Assembly: GCA_031732875.1 (NCBI GenBank)
Contig: JAVMKL010000109.1
Coordinates: 1 to 5,590 of the forward strand
DNA: 5,590 nt
Direction: 5' to 3'
From: JAVMKJ01 sp031732875
GTDB taxonomy: Bacteria; Pseudomonadota; Gammaproteobacteria; Competibacterales; Competibacteraceae
The notes under the pieces are model-generated. The model did not search any database, had not been told where the DNA came from, and worked only from the letters and a program-made list of their open reading frames with translations. The stretch's first letter is position 1. Each line of letters begins with the position of its first letter. This document shows positions 1-5,183 of this stretch, one piece after another. The translations under genes were made by a program, and so were the position numbers.

Positions 1-485
1 AGGTCGGGCCGATTCTGCATGAAGCCTTCGGCGAGCGGATGAAACCGGCGGGAGTAGCCGACAGGCTGCTCGCCGACGGCCGCTACGGGCGCAAGAGCAA
101 GAAGGGCTTTTACCTTTACGAAGGCGTCAAGAAGAGCGAGAAGCCGGTGGATAAAACCGTCTACGGCGTGCTGGGCGTGAGCGGCGACAAGATTCTGGAC
201 GCGAAGGAGATCGTCGAACGCTGCGTGCTGATGATGTTGAACGAAGCGGCGCTGTGCTGGGACGAGCAGGTGATCCGCAGCCCGCGCGACGGCGACATCG
301 GCGCGGTGTTCGGCATCGGCTTCCCGCCGTTCCTGGGCGGCCCGTTCCGTTACGCCGACAGCCTGGGCATCGCGGCGCTGGTCGAAAAACTGGAACAGTA
401 CCGGCAACGGCTGGGCGAGCGCTTCCAGCCGGCGGAGATTCTGCTACGCATGGCGCGGGAAAACCGAACGTTCCACGCCGACTGA
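1..485 (+). CDS. fadJ: 3' end of fatty-acid oxidation multienzyme (3-hydroxyacyl-CoA dehydrogenase/enoyl-CoA hydratase), FadJ-like; 5' end outside the window
   Basis: The frame is open from the first base (codons in phase with position 3) to TGA at 483-485, giving about 160 C-terminal residues; the first in-frame ATG (39) is internal, not the start. Visible landmarks are RKSKKGFYLYE, the usual end of the first C-terminal 3-hydroxyacyl-CoA dehydrogenase repeat, then LMMLNEAALCWDE and DIGAVFGIGFPPFLGGPFRYAD. The last is a hallmark of the FadJ/FadB alpha-subunit C-terminus. In the family, the N-terminal crotonase domain hydrates enoyl-CoA and the central NAD-binding domain oxidises 3-hydroxyacyl-CoA in cytoplasmic beta-oxidation, with a thiolase (FadI/FadA) as partner. 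Catalytic residues lie upstream and cannot be checked. The GFPPFLGGPFRY stretch favours FadJ over FadB, but the split is not certain. No frameshift is seen. Confidence 0.88.
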   Translation, partial: VGPILHEAFGERMKPAGVADRLLADGRYGRKSKKGFYLYEGVKKSEKPVDKTVYGVLGVSGDKILDAKEIVERCVLMMLNEAALCWDEQVIRSPRDGDIGAVFGIGFPPFLGGPFRYADSLGIAALVEKLEQYRQRLGERFQPAEILLRMARENRTFHAD

Positions 486-519
486 AGAAGAGCCGCGGCG
501 GCGGCGGTGGGTGGCGGGT

Positions 520-542
520 GATAACATTATCGAGCGTGCTCG
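520..542. promoter_or_regulatory. Two abutting 12-bp palindromes upstream of the outer-membrane protein gene; possible operator
   Basis: GATAACATTATC (520-531) has perfect 5-bp arms around CA. CGAGCGTGCTCG (531-542) has perfect 5-bp arms around GT. They share the C at 531. They lie about 95 bp before the start codon at 637 in the only gap between the fadJ-like gene and the outer-membrane protein gene, where a promoter or operator would be expected. No convincing -35/-10 pair is seen; CATTAT at 525-530 is a weak -10 candidate. Function is inferred. Confidence 0.3.
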
Positions 543-576
543 GAAACCGTCCGGCTCCGATGCGCCGCATGCGTCT

Positions 577-613
577 CACCCCCCACCTCCTATCCCCGCG
601 GGAGAGGAGGGGA
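577..613. repeat. C/G-rich imperfect palindromic repeat in the 5' leader
   Basis: A pyrimidine-rich arm, CCTCCTATCCCCGC (586-599), is followed directly by its near reverse complement, GCGGGAGAGGAGG (598-610), meeting at CCGCGG. One mismatch and one extra C separate a perfect match. Intergenic sequences of this CTCTCCCGCGGGAGAG type are commonly dispersed in many proteobacterial genomes. It lies just 5' of the ribosome-binding site of the gene at 637, so in RNA it would form a stem in the leader. No U-tract follows, so it is not an intrinsic terminator. Confidence 0.45.
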
Positions 614-620
614 AGCTTCC

Positions 621-627
621 AAGGGAG
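621..627 (+). promoter_or_regulatory. Ribosome-binding site deciding the start at 637
   Basis: AAGGGAG lies 9 nt before ATG 637. It supports 637 over the in-frame upstream GTG at 511, whose 42-residue extension (rich in R, P and H) would mask the signal peptide that starts at 637. Confidence 0.65.
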
Positions 628-636
628 ATAAAACCA

Positions 637-1530
637 ATGAATAATGCGCGAACGCTTCTGCTGCTGGCGGTGCCGGCATTGCTGGCCAGCCCATCCGTTT
701 TCGCCAAAGAGGGTCCCGACCAGTACCCGAACGGTATCGAGAATTTTCTGGCCGGCGCCCTGCCCCCGCCGGGCAACTACTTCATCAACTATCTCGGCTA
801 CTACGAGGGGGACTATCGCGACAACGACGGCAACAAATTGCCCGTCAAAGTCAACGCGACCTTCGACGCGCTGCGCTTCATTTACGTCAGCAATTACAAG
901 ATCTTCGGTGGCGACTGGGCGGTACATGCCATCGTGCCCTTCGTCTACCAGAAGCTGGAGACCCCGAATCCCGCCTTTGGCAACGACTGGGTTTTCGGCC
1001 TCGGCGACATCGCCATCGACCCGATCATCATCGGCTGGCACTTCCCGCCGGACTGGCACGTCACCGTCGGTCTGGACATCTATCTGCCCACCGGCAAGTA
1101 CAACAGCACCGACCCGACCGACAGCATCGGAGCCAACTACTACAGCTTCGAGCCGATCTTCTCTTTCACCTACCTCAACCAGAGCGGTTTCGAGGTTTCG
1201 GCCAAGCTGATGTACAACATCAAAACCAAAAACGACGACACCGACTACCAAACGGGCGACGACTTCCACATGGACTATCTGATCGGCCAGCACTTCGGGC
1301 CGTGGGCGGTCGGTCTGGGCGGCTATTACCTCAAGCAGACCCAGAACGACGAACTGGACGGCCAGAAAGTGGGGCCGGACGGCAACCGCAGTCAGGTCTT
1401 CGCCTTCGGTCCGGCGGTGAAGTACGACTACCAGGGGATGAGCTTCGTCGGAAGCTGGGATTACGAAACCGACGTGAAGAACGGTTTCCAGGGCAACAAA
1501 TTCCTTTTCAAGTTCATCACCGCGTTCTAG
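637..1530 (+). CDS. Outer-membrane beta-barrel protein, phenol meta-pathway (SphA/Phenol_MetA_deg) family
   Basis: This is a 297-residue protein. The first ~23 residues (MNNARTLLLLAVPALLASPS then VFA) form a clear Sec signal peptide with an AXA-like site near VFA-KEG. The mature part has alternating aromatic and polar strands, the motif DIYLPTGKY (about residue 148), SIGANYYSFEPIFSFTYL, and a TDYQTGDDFHMDY stretch. It ends in ...FKFITAF, with the terminal phenylalanine that BAM uses as a beta-barrel signal. These fit the COG4313/PF13557 family, named for a gene near phenol and aromatic degradation operons and thought to be a hydrophobic-substrate channel; the substrate is unproven. The neighbouring beta-oxidation gene makes uptake of a lipid or aromatic compound plausible, but that is inference. 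The start at 637 is set by the signal peptide and AAGGGAG. GC-rich, same strand as its neighbours. Confidence 0.85.
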   Translation: MNNARTLLLLAVPALLASPSVFAKEGPDQYPNGIENFLAGALPPPGNYFINYLGYYEGDYRDNDGNKLPVKVNATFDALRFIYVSNYKIFGGDWAVHAIVPFVYQKLETPNPAFGNDWVFGLGDIAIDPIIIGWHFPPDWHVTVGLDIYLPTGKYNSTDPTDSIGANYYSFEPIFSFTYLNQSGFEVSAKLMYNIKTKNDDTDYQTGDDFHMDYLIGQHFGPWAVGLGGYYLKQTQNDELDGQKVGPDGNRSQVFAFGPAVKYDYQGMSFVGSWDYETDVKNGFQGNKFLFKFITAF

Positions 1531-1568
1531 GCGATTGGGCCGACAGGGCTCGGGATAACCGTTCAGTA

Positions 1569-1656
1569 CCCCCCCTTTGAAAAAGGGGGGCCAGGGGGGA
1601 TTTTGGCCCCGTGGCCCGTGCGAAATCCCCCCCAACCCCCCTTTAGTAAAGGGGGG
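1569..1656. repeat. MITE-like palindromic element with nested hairpins
   Basis: The left arm (1570-1603) and the reverse complement of the right arm (1623-1656) match over 34 nt with about 6 mismatches, separated by 19 nt. Each arm is also a hairpin: CCCCCCTTT at 1570-1578 pairs with AAAGGGGGG at 1582-1590 around GAA, and CCCCCCTTT at 1636-1644 pairs with AAAGGGGGG at 1648-1656 around AGT. Such CCCCCTTT...AAAGGGGG / GGGGGATTT sequences recur as dispersed intergenic elements in many bacteria, and translate to spurious KGG peptides. It carries no transposase, so any mobility would be in trans. It sits 39 nt after the outer-membrane protein stop and could block read-through towards rsr or stabilise the upstream mRNA 3' end. 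Confidence 0.7.
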
Positions 1657-1730
1657 AGGTGAACGCTTACGGGCTCGGGCAGTCGCTTCGAGCGGACGCG
1701 GAACCCAAACCCTGCATCCGATGTCTCGGG

Positions 1731-1747
1731 TTGTCCTGGACAAGGAG
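1731..1747 (+). promoter_or_regulatory. Inverted repeat overlapping the rsr ribosome-binding site
   Basis: TTGTCC (1731-1736) and GGACAA (1738-1743) form a perfect 6-bp inverted repeat around one T. The Shine-Dalgarno sequence AAGGAG (1742-1747) begins inside the right arm and lies 8 nt before ATG 1756. The strong SD settles the rsr start. The repeat could be a protein-binding operator or a small stem that partly occludes the SD. No sigma-54 (TGGCAC/TTGC) site of the type used by RtcR-controlled rsr operons is seen upstream. Confidence 0.5.
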
Positions 1748-1755
1748 TCATCGCA

Positions 1756-3309
1756 ATGGCCAACAAGAAGCTCTTTACATCGCAACGGGGCCGCCTGCCG
1801 CCGGCAACCAACGCTCGCAATGAAGCCAGCGGCAAGGCCTACGCGCTTTCCCCCAAGGCCGCGCTGGCGCAATACGCCGCCACCGGCTGCCTGAACGCGA
1901 CCTTCTACGCCGACGCGGGAACGCAACTGGACACCGTGCTGGGCTTGTGCGCGGCAGTGGAACCCGCGTTCGTCGCCAAAACGGCGATTTACGCCCGCCG
2001 ACGCGGCCAGATGAAGGACATGCCGGCGCTGCTGACGGCGTGGCTGGCGCAGCATGGCCCGGACTGGCTGGAACCGGTCTTTTTCAAGGTCATCGATAAT
2101 GGCCGGATGCTGCGCAACTTCGTCCAGATCGTGCGTTCCGGCGCGGTCGGCCGCAAATCGCTGGGCAGCCGGCCCAAGCGGTTGGTGCAAAACTGGCTGA
2201 ACGGGCGTACCGACGCGCAACTGTTGAGCGCCTCGGTCGGCAACGACCCGTCGCTGGCGGACGTGCTGAAAATGGTTCACCCGAAGCCGGCGACACCGGA
2301 ACGGACGGCGCTGTACGCCTGGCTGATCGGCAAACCGCACGAGGCGGCGCGGCTGCCGGAAGCGATCCAGGCACTGGAGCGGTTCAGAGACGACGTGGAA
2401 GCACCGGTGCCGGACGTGCCGTTCGAGCTGTTGACCGCACTGCCCCTGCGGCCGCAACACTGGGTCGCCATCGCCTGTCAGGCGCCGTGGCAAATGACCC
2501 GGATGAACCTCAACACCTTCGCTCGCCACGAGGTGTTCAAGGTTGGCGGCATGGCCCGGCGCATCGCCGAGCGGCTGCGCGATCCGGCGGCAATCCGGCG
2601 GGCGAGGGTGTTTCCGTACCAGTTGCTCGGCGCCTACTTCATGACCGGCGAAGGCGTGCCGGAAGCAGTCCGCGACGCCTTGCAGGATGCGCTGGAGGTG
2701 GCCTTGGAGAACGTGCCGGAATTGCCGGGGCAGATTTACGTGCTGCTGGACGTATCCGGCTCGATGGCCTCTCCCGTGACCGGCCACCGCAAGGGCGCGA
2801 CCTCCAAGGTCCGGTGCGTGGACGTGGCGGCGCTGGTGGCGGCGGCGCTTTCGGCGAAAAATCCGGCGACGGAGATTCTGCCGTTTGACACCCAGGTTCA
2901 CGCGCCCCGGCTGAATCGGCGCGACAGCGTGCTGACTCAGGCCCGGACGCTGGCGGAATTCGGCGGCGGCGGGACGGATTGCGGGTTGCCGCTGGCGGTG
3001 CTGAATCTACGCAAGGCGGCGGGCGATCTGGTGATTTACGTATCCGACAACGAATCGTGGGCCGATCCGCAGCACGGGCGCGGCACCGAGACGATGCGGC
3101 AATGGGAAGCATTTCGTCAGCGCAACCCACAGGCACGGCTGGTCTGCATCGACATCCAGCCCTACGCCACCGTGCAGGCGCAAACCCGCGAGGACGTGCT
3201 GAACGTGGGCGGGTTCTCGGACGCGGTGTTCGAGGTGATGGTGCGGTTCGCCGCCGGACAGTTGGACGGCGAGCATTGGGTACGTGAAATCGAAGCCGTG
3301 GAGGTATAA
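1756..3309 (+). CDS. rsr: Bacterial Ro60 orthologue (TROVE domain + vWA domain RNA-binding protein)
   Basis: The protein is 517 residues, close to the usual bacterial Rsr length. Residues ~20-320 form an alpha-helical TROVE/HEAT-repeat ring; typical stretches are the early AYALSPKAALAQYAATG, IYARRRGQMKDMPALL and FKVIDNGRMLRNFVQIVRSG, and ARHEVFKVGGMARRIAERLR near 255-275. Residues ~325-500 are a vWA domain with an apparently complete MIDAS: D332-V-S334-G-S336, T407 in GGGGTD, and D431 in VSDNES. In the family, the ring binds misfolded RNA ends in its cavity and Y RNA on its outer face; in Deinococcus, Y RNA tethers Rsr to PNPase for structured-RNA decay. It acts in the cytoplasm. The start is fixed by AAGGAG at 1742-1747. 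The stop TAA lies inside TATAAT at 3305-3310, and a Y RNA candidate follows directly. No rtcB/rtcA genes are visible nearby. Confidence 0.93.
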   Translation: MANKKLFTSQRGRLPPATNARNEASGKAYALSPKAALAQYAATGCLNATFYADAGTQLDTVLGLCAAVEPAFVAKTAIYARRRGQMKDMPALLTAWLAQHGPDWLEPVFFKVIDNGRMLRNFVQIVRSGAVGRKSLGSRPKRLVQNWLNGRTDAQLLSASVGNDPSLADVLKMVHPKPATPERTALYAWLIGKPHEAARLPEAIQALERFRDDVEAPVPDVPFELLTALPLRPQHWVAIACQAPWQMTRMNLNTFARHEVFKVGGMARRIAERLRDPAAIRRARVFPYQLLGAYFMTGEGVPEAVRDALQDALEVALENVPELPGQIYVLLDVSGSMASPVTGHRKGATSKVRCVDVAALVAAALSAKNPATEILPFDTQVHAPRLNRRDSVLTQARTLAEFGGGGTDCGLPLAVLNLRKAAGDLVIYVSDNESWADPQHGRGTETMRQWEAFRQRNPQARLVCIDIQPYATVQAQTREDVLNVGGFSDAVFEVMVRFAAGQLDGEHWVREIEAVEV

Positions 3310-3310
3310 T
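3305..3310 (+). promoter_or_regulatory. Consensus -10 hexamer (TATAAT) overlapping the rsr stop codon; possible ncRNA promoter
   Basis: TATAAT at 3305-3310 matches the sigma-70 -10 consensus and contains the rsr TAA stop (3307-3309). A start site about 7 nt on would put an RNA 5' end near 3317. The -35 region is poor: ACGTGA with 17-bp spacing and TTGGGT too far upstream. Any promoter would therefore need an activator, or the RNA could be cut from the rsr transcript. Confidence 0.35.
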
Positions 3311-3316
3311 TTCGGA

Positions 3317-3480
3317 ACACAGTTATACCGTCCGGGCTGGAATGCCCGACCGGGAGTACATGCCTGCTAAGCGTACCCCTCTCGGTCACTTTCCTCGTCC
3401 GGTCCGGGCGGTCTCGATTCACGGCGGCGAATGCCGGCGGGACTACATGACTTGAAATCATGTCTCGTCAATCCATTGTC
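3317..3480 (+). ncRNA. Candidate Y RNA (Ro60 partner), boundaries uncertain
   Basis: In the 173 nt between rsr and the convergent gene, GGCGAATG (3426-3433) can pair with CATTGTC (3474-3480) as G-C, G.U, C-G, bulged G3429, A-U, A-U, U-A, G-C. This fits the bacterial Ro60-binding stem GNCGAAN(0-1)G / CNUUGNC as I recall it from published bacterial Y RNAs, which are usually encoded beside rsr. Inside this stem, ACATGA/TCATGT (3445-3463) forms a 6-bp hairpin with the 7-nt loop CTTGAAA. Upstream lie CGGGC/GCCCG (3333-3348) and a 9-bp stem, 3348-3356 with 3379-3387, capped by GTAC/GTAC and loop CTGCTAA. The first two share G3348. An apparent T-loop-like TCGATT (3414-3419) lacks a good stem, so a full tRNA-like module is not shown. 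The 5' end is a guess from the TATAAT box; the functional RNA could be shorter (about 3411-3480). A competing local fold, GTCTCG/CGGGAC (3411-3416 with 3438-3443), would hide the motif. No U-tract terminator is seen. Confidence 0.42.
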
Positions 3481-3482
3481 AA

Positions 3483-4784
3483 CTAATCATTACACCAAAG
3501 AGCTAGCGTATACGCCAGATTTAATGGCAAAGTCCACCACAATCCCACCGAAGATCGTGATAAACGTCGATAAATGCTTTTAGGAGAATAGAACCGTCGA
3601 TTGGCATATTTATAGCCATTAAGCAAAGTCTCTGGACTCATATACCGAGGCTGAAAGACAACATCATTCCGACCATTGTATTTGCTCCAATCCCTTGTCA
3701 AAATCCGCCCCTCCGTTTCCAAGCGCTGATATAACCGCGTTCCAGGGTAAGGCGTTAGGATGTTAAACGTCGCATTCTGTACTCCAGCCGTTTCCAGAAA
3801 ATCCAATGTTTCGCAAAAAATCGCTTCCGTATCGTTATCAAACCCAAACACGATCCCCACCTGTACCGCTATTCCGTATGAATGGATGTTCTGGATCACC
3901 CGCGCATATTCCTCTACACGGTTGAATCTTTTACGAACTTCGTTCATGCTGGCCTGAGAAATTGACTCCAGGCCAATGAACAACTGCTTGCAACCGCTCC
4001 GTGCGGCCCATTCCAAGAATTCTGCATCTTCGCCTGCCTGAATGCTTGCCTGACTACTCCACCATTTGTTGTATGGCTCAATTTCCCGAAACAGAGCCTT
4101 GGCATATTCACGATCATTAGCCAGATTATCGTCCCAGAAGATAATGACCTTTCCGGGAAACGAAGCGTATTCCGTTGCTACTGCAGCCACTGGGCGCTTA
4201 CGAACTTTGCGCTGATACATCACGGTTAACGTGCAGAAATCACACCCATGGATGCAACCCCGCGTGGCAAACAGTCTGCCCGATGTATAGTCACGCCGGT
4301 GAAATAATTCTTTCCGCGCCATCGGAGAGTCTTGCAGTGTGGGGGGAACGCTTGAACTGTATCGACGTTCATGCTCTCCCTTTTCAAAGTCTCTCAAGAA
4401 TTGGAGCCAATTCGCTTCTGCTTCTCCCACAAAAACGACGTCCGCATACTGTTGCGCCTCGTCAGGCATTAATGTCACATGTGGTCCGCCTAACACGACT
4501 GGAATTCCCCGCCTCCTAAATTGCGTGGCCACGTCATACCCATGGAAGGCGCTTGGTGTATGAAAGGTGATGCCGACCAGATCGACCTCCAAAGAATAAT
4601 CAACCGGCGTGACCGCCTCATCAATATGAATCACTTCCCAATTATTCGGCACAAAGGCGGCCAGATAGGGCATGGTGATCTGCTGAAAGTTCAGCACGCG
4701 CGCCCGCCGCGCCCTGCGAATTTCCGGAGAAGACACTGTGATCAGGAGAAGCCTGGGTCGAGCAATGGGCACGTGACTAACCAT
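3483..4784 (-). CDS. B12-binding-domain-type radical SAM protein (COG1032 class), function unknown
   Basis: The chosen start, ATG at 4784-4782, gives 433 residues beginning MVSHVPIARPRLLLITVSS. Residues ~8-140 form a Rossmann-like cobalamin-binding-type domain with DLVGITFHTPS and GGPHVTLMPDE (~99-109), but no DxHxxG cobalamin-ligating histidine, so B12 binding is doubtful. The radical SAM core follows: C177-IHG-C181-DF-C184 (CxxxCxxC) for the 4Fe-4S cluster, then FWDDNLANDREYA, LFIGLESISQASM, VGIVFGFDNDT and LTPYPGTRLY, which suit the barrel strands. The hydrophobic tail LWWTLPLNLAYTLALW may contact membrane. Family members perform radical methylations, ring modifications or lipid chemistry; the substrate cannot be told. 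SD support is weak (CGGAT). A GTG at 4823 is an alternative start; the frame stays open to 5081, but those upstream codons look non-coding. Base composition is distinctly lower in GC (about 40-50% by eye) than both flanks, suggesting acquisition. Confidence 0.85.
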   Translation of the reverse strand: MVSHVPIARPRLLLITVSSPEIRRARRARVLNFQQITMPYLAAFVPNNWEVIHIDEAVTPVDYSLEVDLVGITFHTPSAFHGYDVATQFRRRGIPVVLGGPHVTLMPDEAQQYADVVFVGEAEANWLQFLRDFEKGEHERRYSSSVPPTLQDSPMARKELFHRRDYTSGRLFATRGCIHGCDFCTLTVMYQRKVRKRPVAAVATEYASFPGKVIIFWDDNLANDREYAKALFREIEPYNKWWSSQASIQAGEDAEFLEWAARSGCKQLFIGLESISQASMNEVRKRFNRVEEYARVIQNIHSYGIAVQVGIVFGFDNDTEAIFCETLDFLETAGVQNATFNILTPYPGTRLYQRLETEGRILTRDWSKYNGRNDVVFQPRYMSPETLLNGYKYANRRFYSPKSIYRRLSRSSVGLWWTLPLNLAYTLALWCND

Positions 4785-4830
4785 CGATCCGATCGGTGAA
4801 TTGATGTGTCCTAATGAATACACGGGATTT

Positions 4831-4855
4831 CCCCATCCGGATGCAATCCATGGGG
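4831..4855 (-). promoter_or_regulatory. Leader hairpin/palindrome upstream of the radical SAM gene
   Basis: CCCCAT (4831-4836) pairs with ATGGGG (4850-4855), and inside it GGAT (4839-4842) pairs with ATCC (4846-4849) around GCA; two Cs bulge. This 10-bp stem lies 47 nt before ATG 4784 on the minus strand and 8 nt before the alternative GTG 4823. It could be an operator or a leader RNA stem. A weak -35-like TTGCAT lies within it on the minus strand. Confidence 0.3.
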
Positions 4856-5106
4856 TACGAGACTGCTGATCACGGAGTGCCAAAATAAGACTTGGACGCG
4901 GCTGTTCGCGGTGCCGGGCCACACGGCGCGGCTGATTGTACCGAAGTGGGTGAAACCGTACCGCACGAGCGGCCAGCACGGCAAGCATGAGCGACGGATG
5001 CGACAACCCAAAACGTACTTCGTGTCGGTCAAGAAGATGGGAAGCAAGCGATCCGGTGGTATCAGGCCGAGTTCCAGCCATTCCATGACAGGAGCATTGA
5101 GAATAG

Positions 5107-5144
5107 CTCGATTAGCCGAACTGTTTATACTTGATTGGCCGAAC
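5107..5144. repeat. 15-nt direct repeat pair, 23-nt period
   Basis: CTCGATTAGCCGAAC (5107-5121) and CTTGATTGGCCGAAC (5130-5144) match at 13 of 15 positions, with starts 23 nt apart (about two helical turns). They lie in the AT-richer patch before the GTPase remnant. They could be paired binding sites or a small duplication scar. TATAAA occurs between them on the minus strand (5124-5129), without a good -35. Confidence 0.4.
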
Positions 5145-5183
5145 CGCCAACCAATAATCCACCCCACCATCGACCAACCTGTC

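Larger units (their letters stand above)
4785..5183. other. Gene-poor mosaic between the radical SAM gene and the GTPase remnant
   Basis: No intact gene is recognised. The part next to 4785 (to about 4880) is the leader of the minus-strand radical SAM gene, with a hairpin at 4831-4855. About 4880-5060 is GC-rich again and open on the plus strand (TWTRLFAVPGHTARLIVPKW..., with a possible GTG at 4911), in frame with the GTPase remnant; I do not recognise the peptide, and it may be a fragment of another gene or chance. About 5085-5165 is AT-richer and holds a 15-nt direct repeat. The patchwork of composition suggests several past joins. Confidence 0.4.

Noticed and set aside
511..636. In-frame N-terminal extension of the outer-membrane protein from GTG 511
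   Set aside because: The extension translates the palindromes and repeat, lacks an SD, and would bury the signal peptide that begins at 637.
127..2901. A 924-codon open frame on the minus strand
   Set aside because: It runs antisense through three well-supported plus-strand genes, is rich in R, P, H and G, contains the peptide pattern of the palindromic repeat (KGG), and resembles no family. It is a by-product of GC-rich codon bias.
3321..3443. A genuine tRNA-Ser gene
   Set aside because: Anticodon-like loops are present but there is no 7-bp acceptor stem, no paired T arm around TCGATT (3414-3419) and no proper D arm.
3445..3463. Intrinsic terminator for rsr
   Set aside because: The ACATGA/TCATGT hairpin is AT-rich, and no T-run follows on either strand.
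4862..4886. Sigma-54 promoter on the minus strand (TGGCAC)
   Set aside because: TGGCAC is present on the minus strand, but the -12 TTGC element is absent at the required spacing (GATC instead).
4785..5081. N-terminal extension of the radical SAM protein to 5081
   Set aside because: The 99 extra residues are R/P/H/S-rich, do not resemble the family N-terminus, and cross the mosaic region and leader hairpin.
4911..5183. A real gene or transposase fragment upstream of the TGS remnant
   Set aside because: The peptide is not recognised, has no family motif and no SD. It is left as unassigned mosaic sequence.
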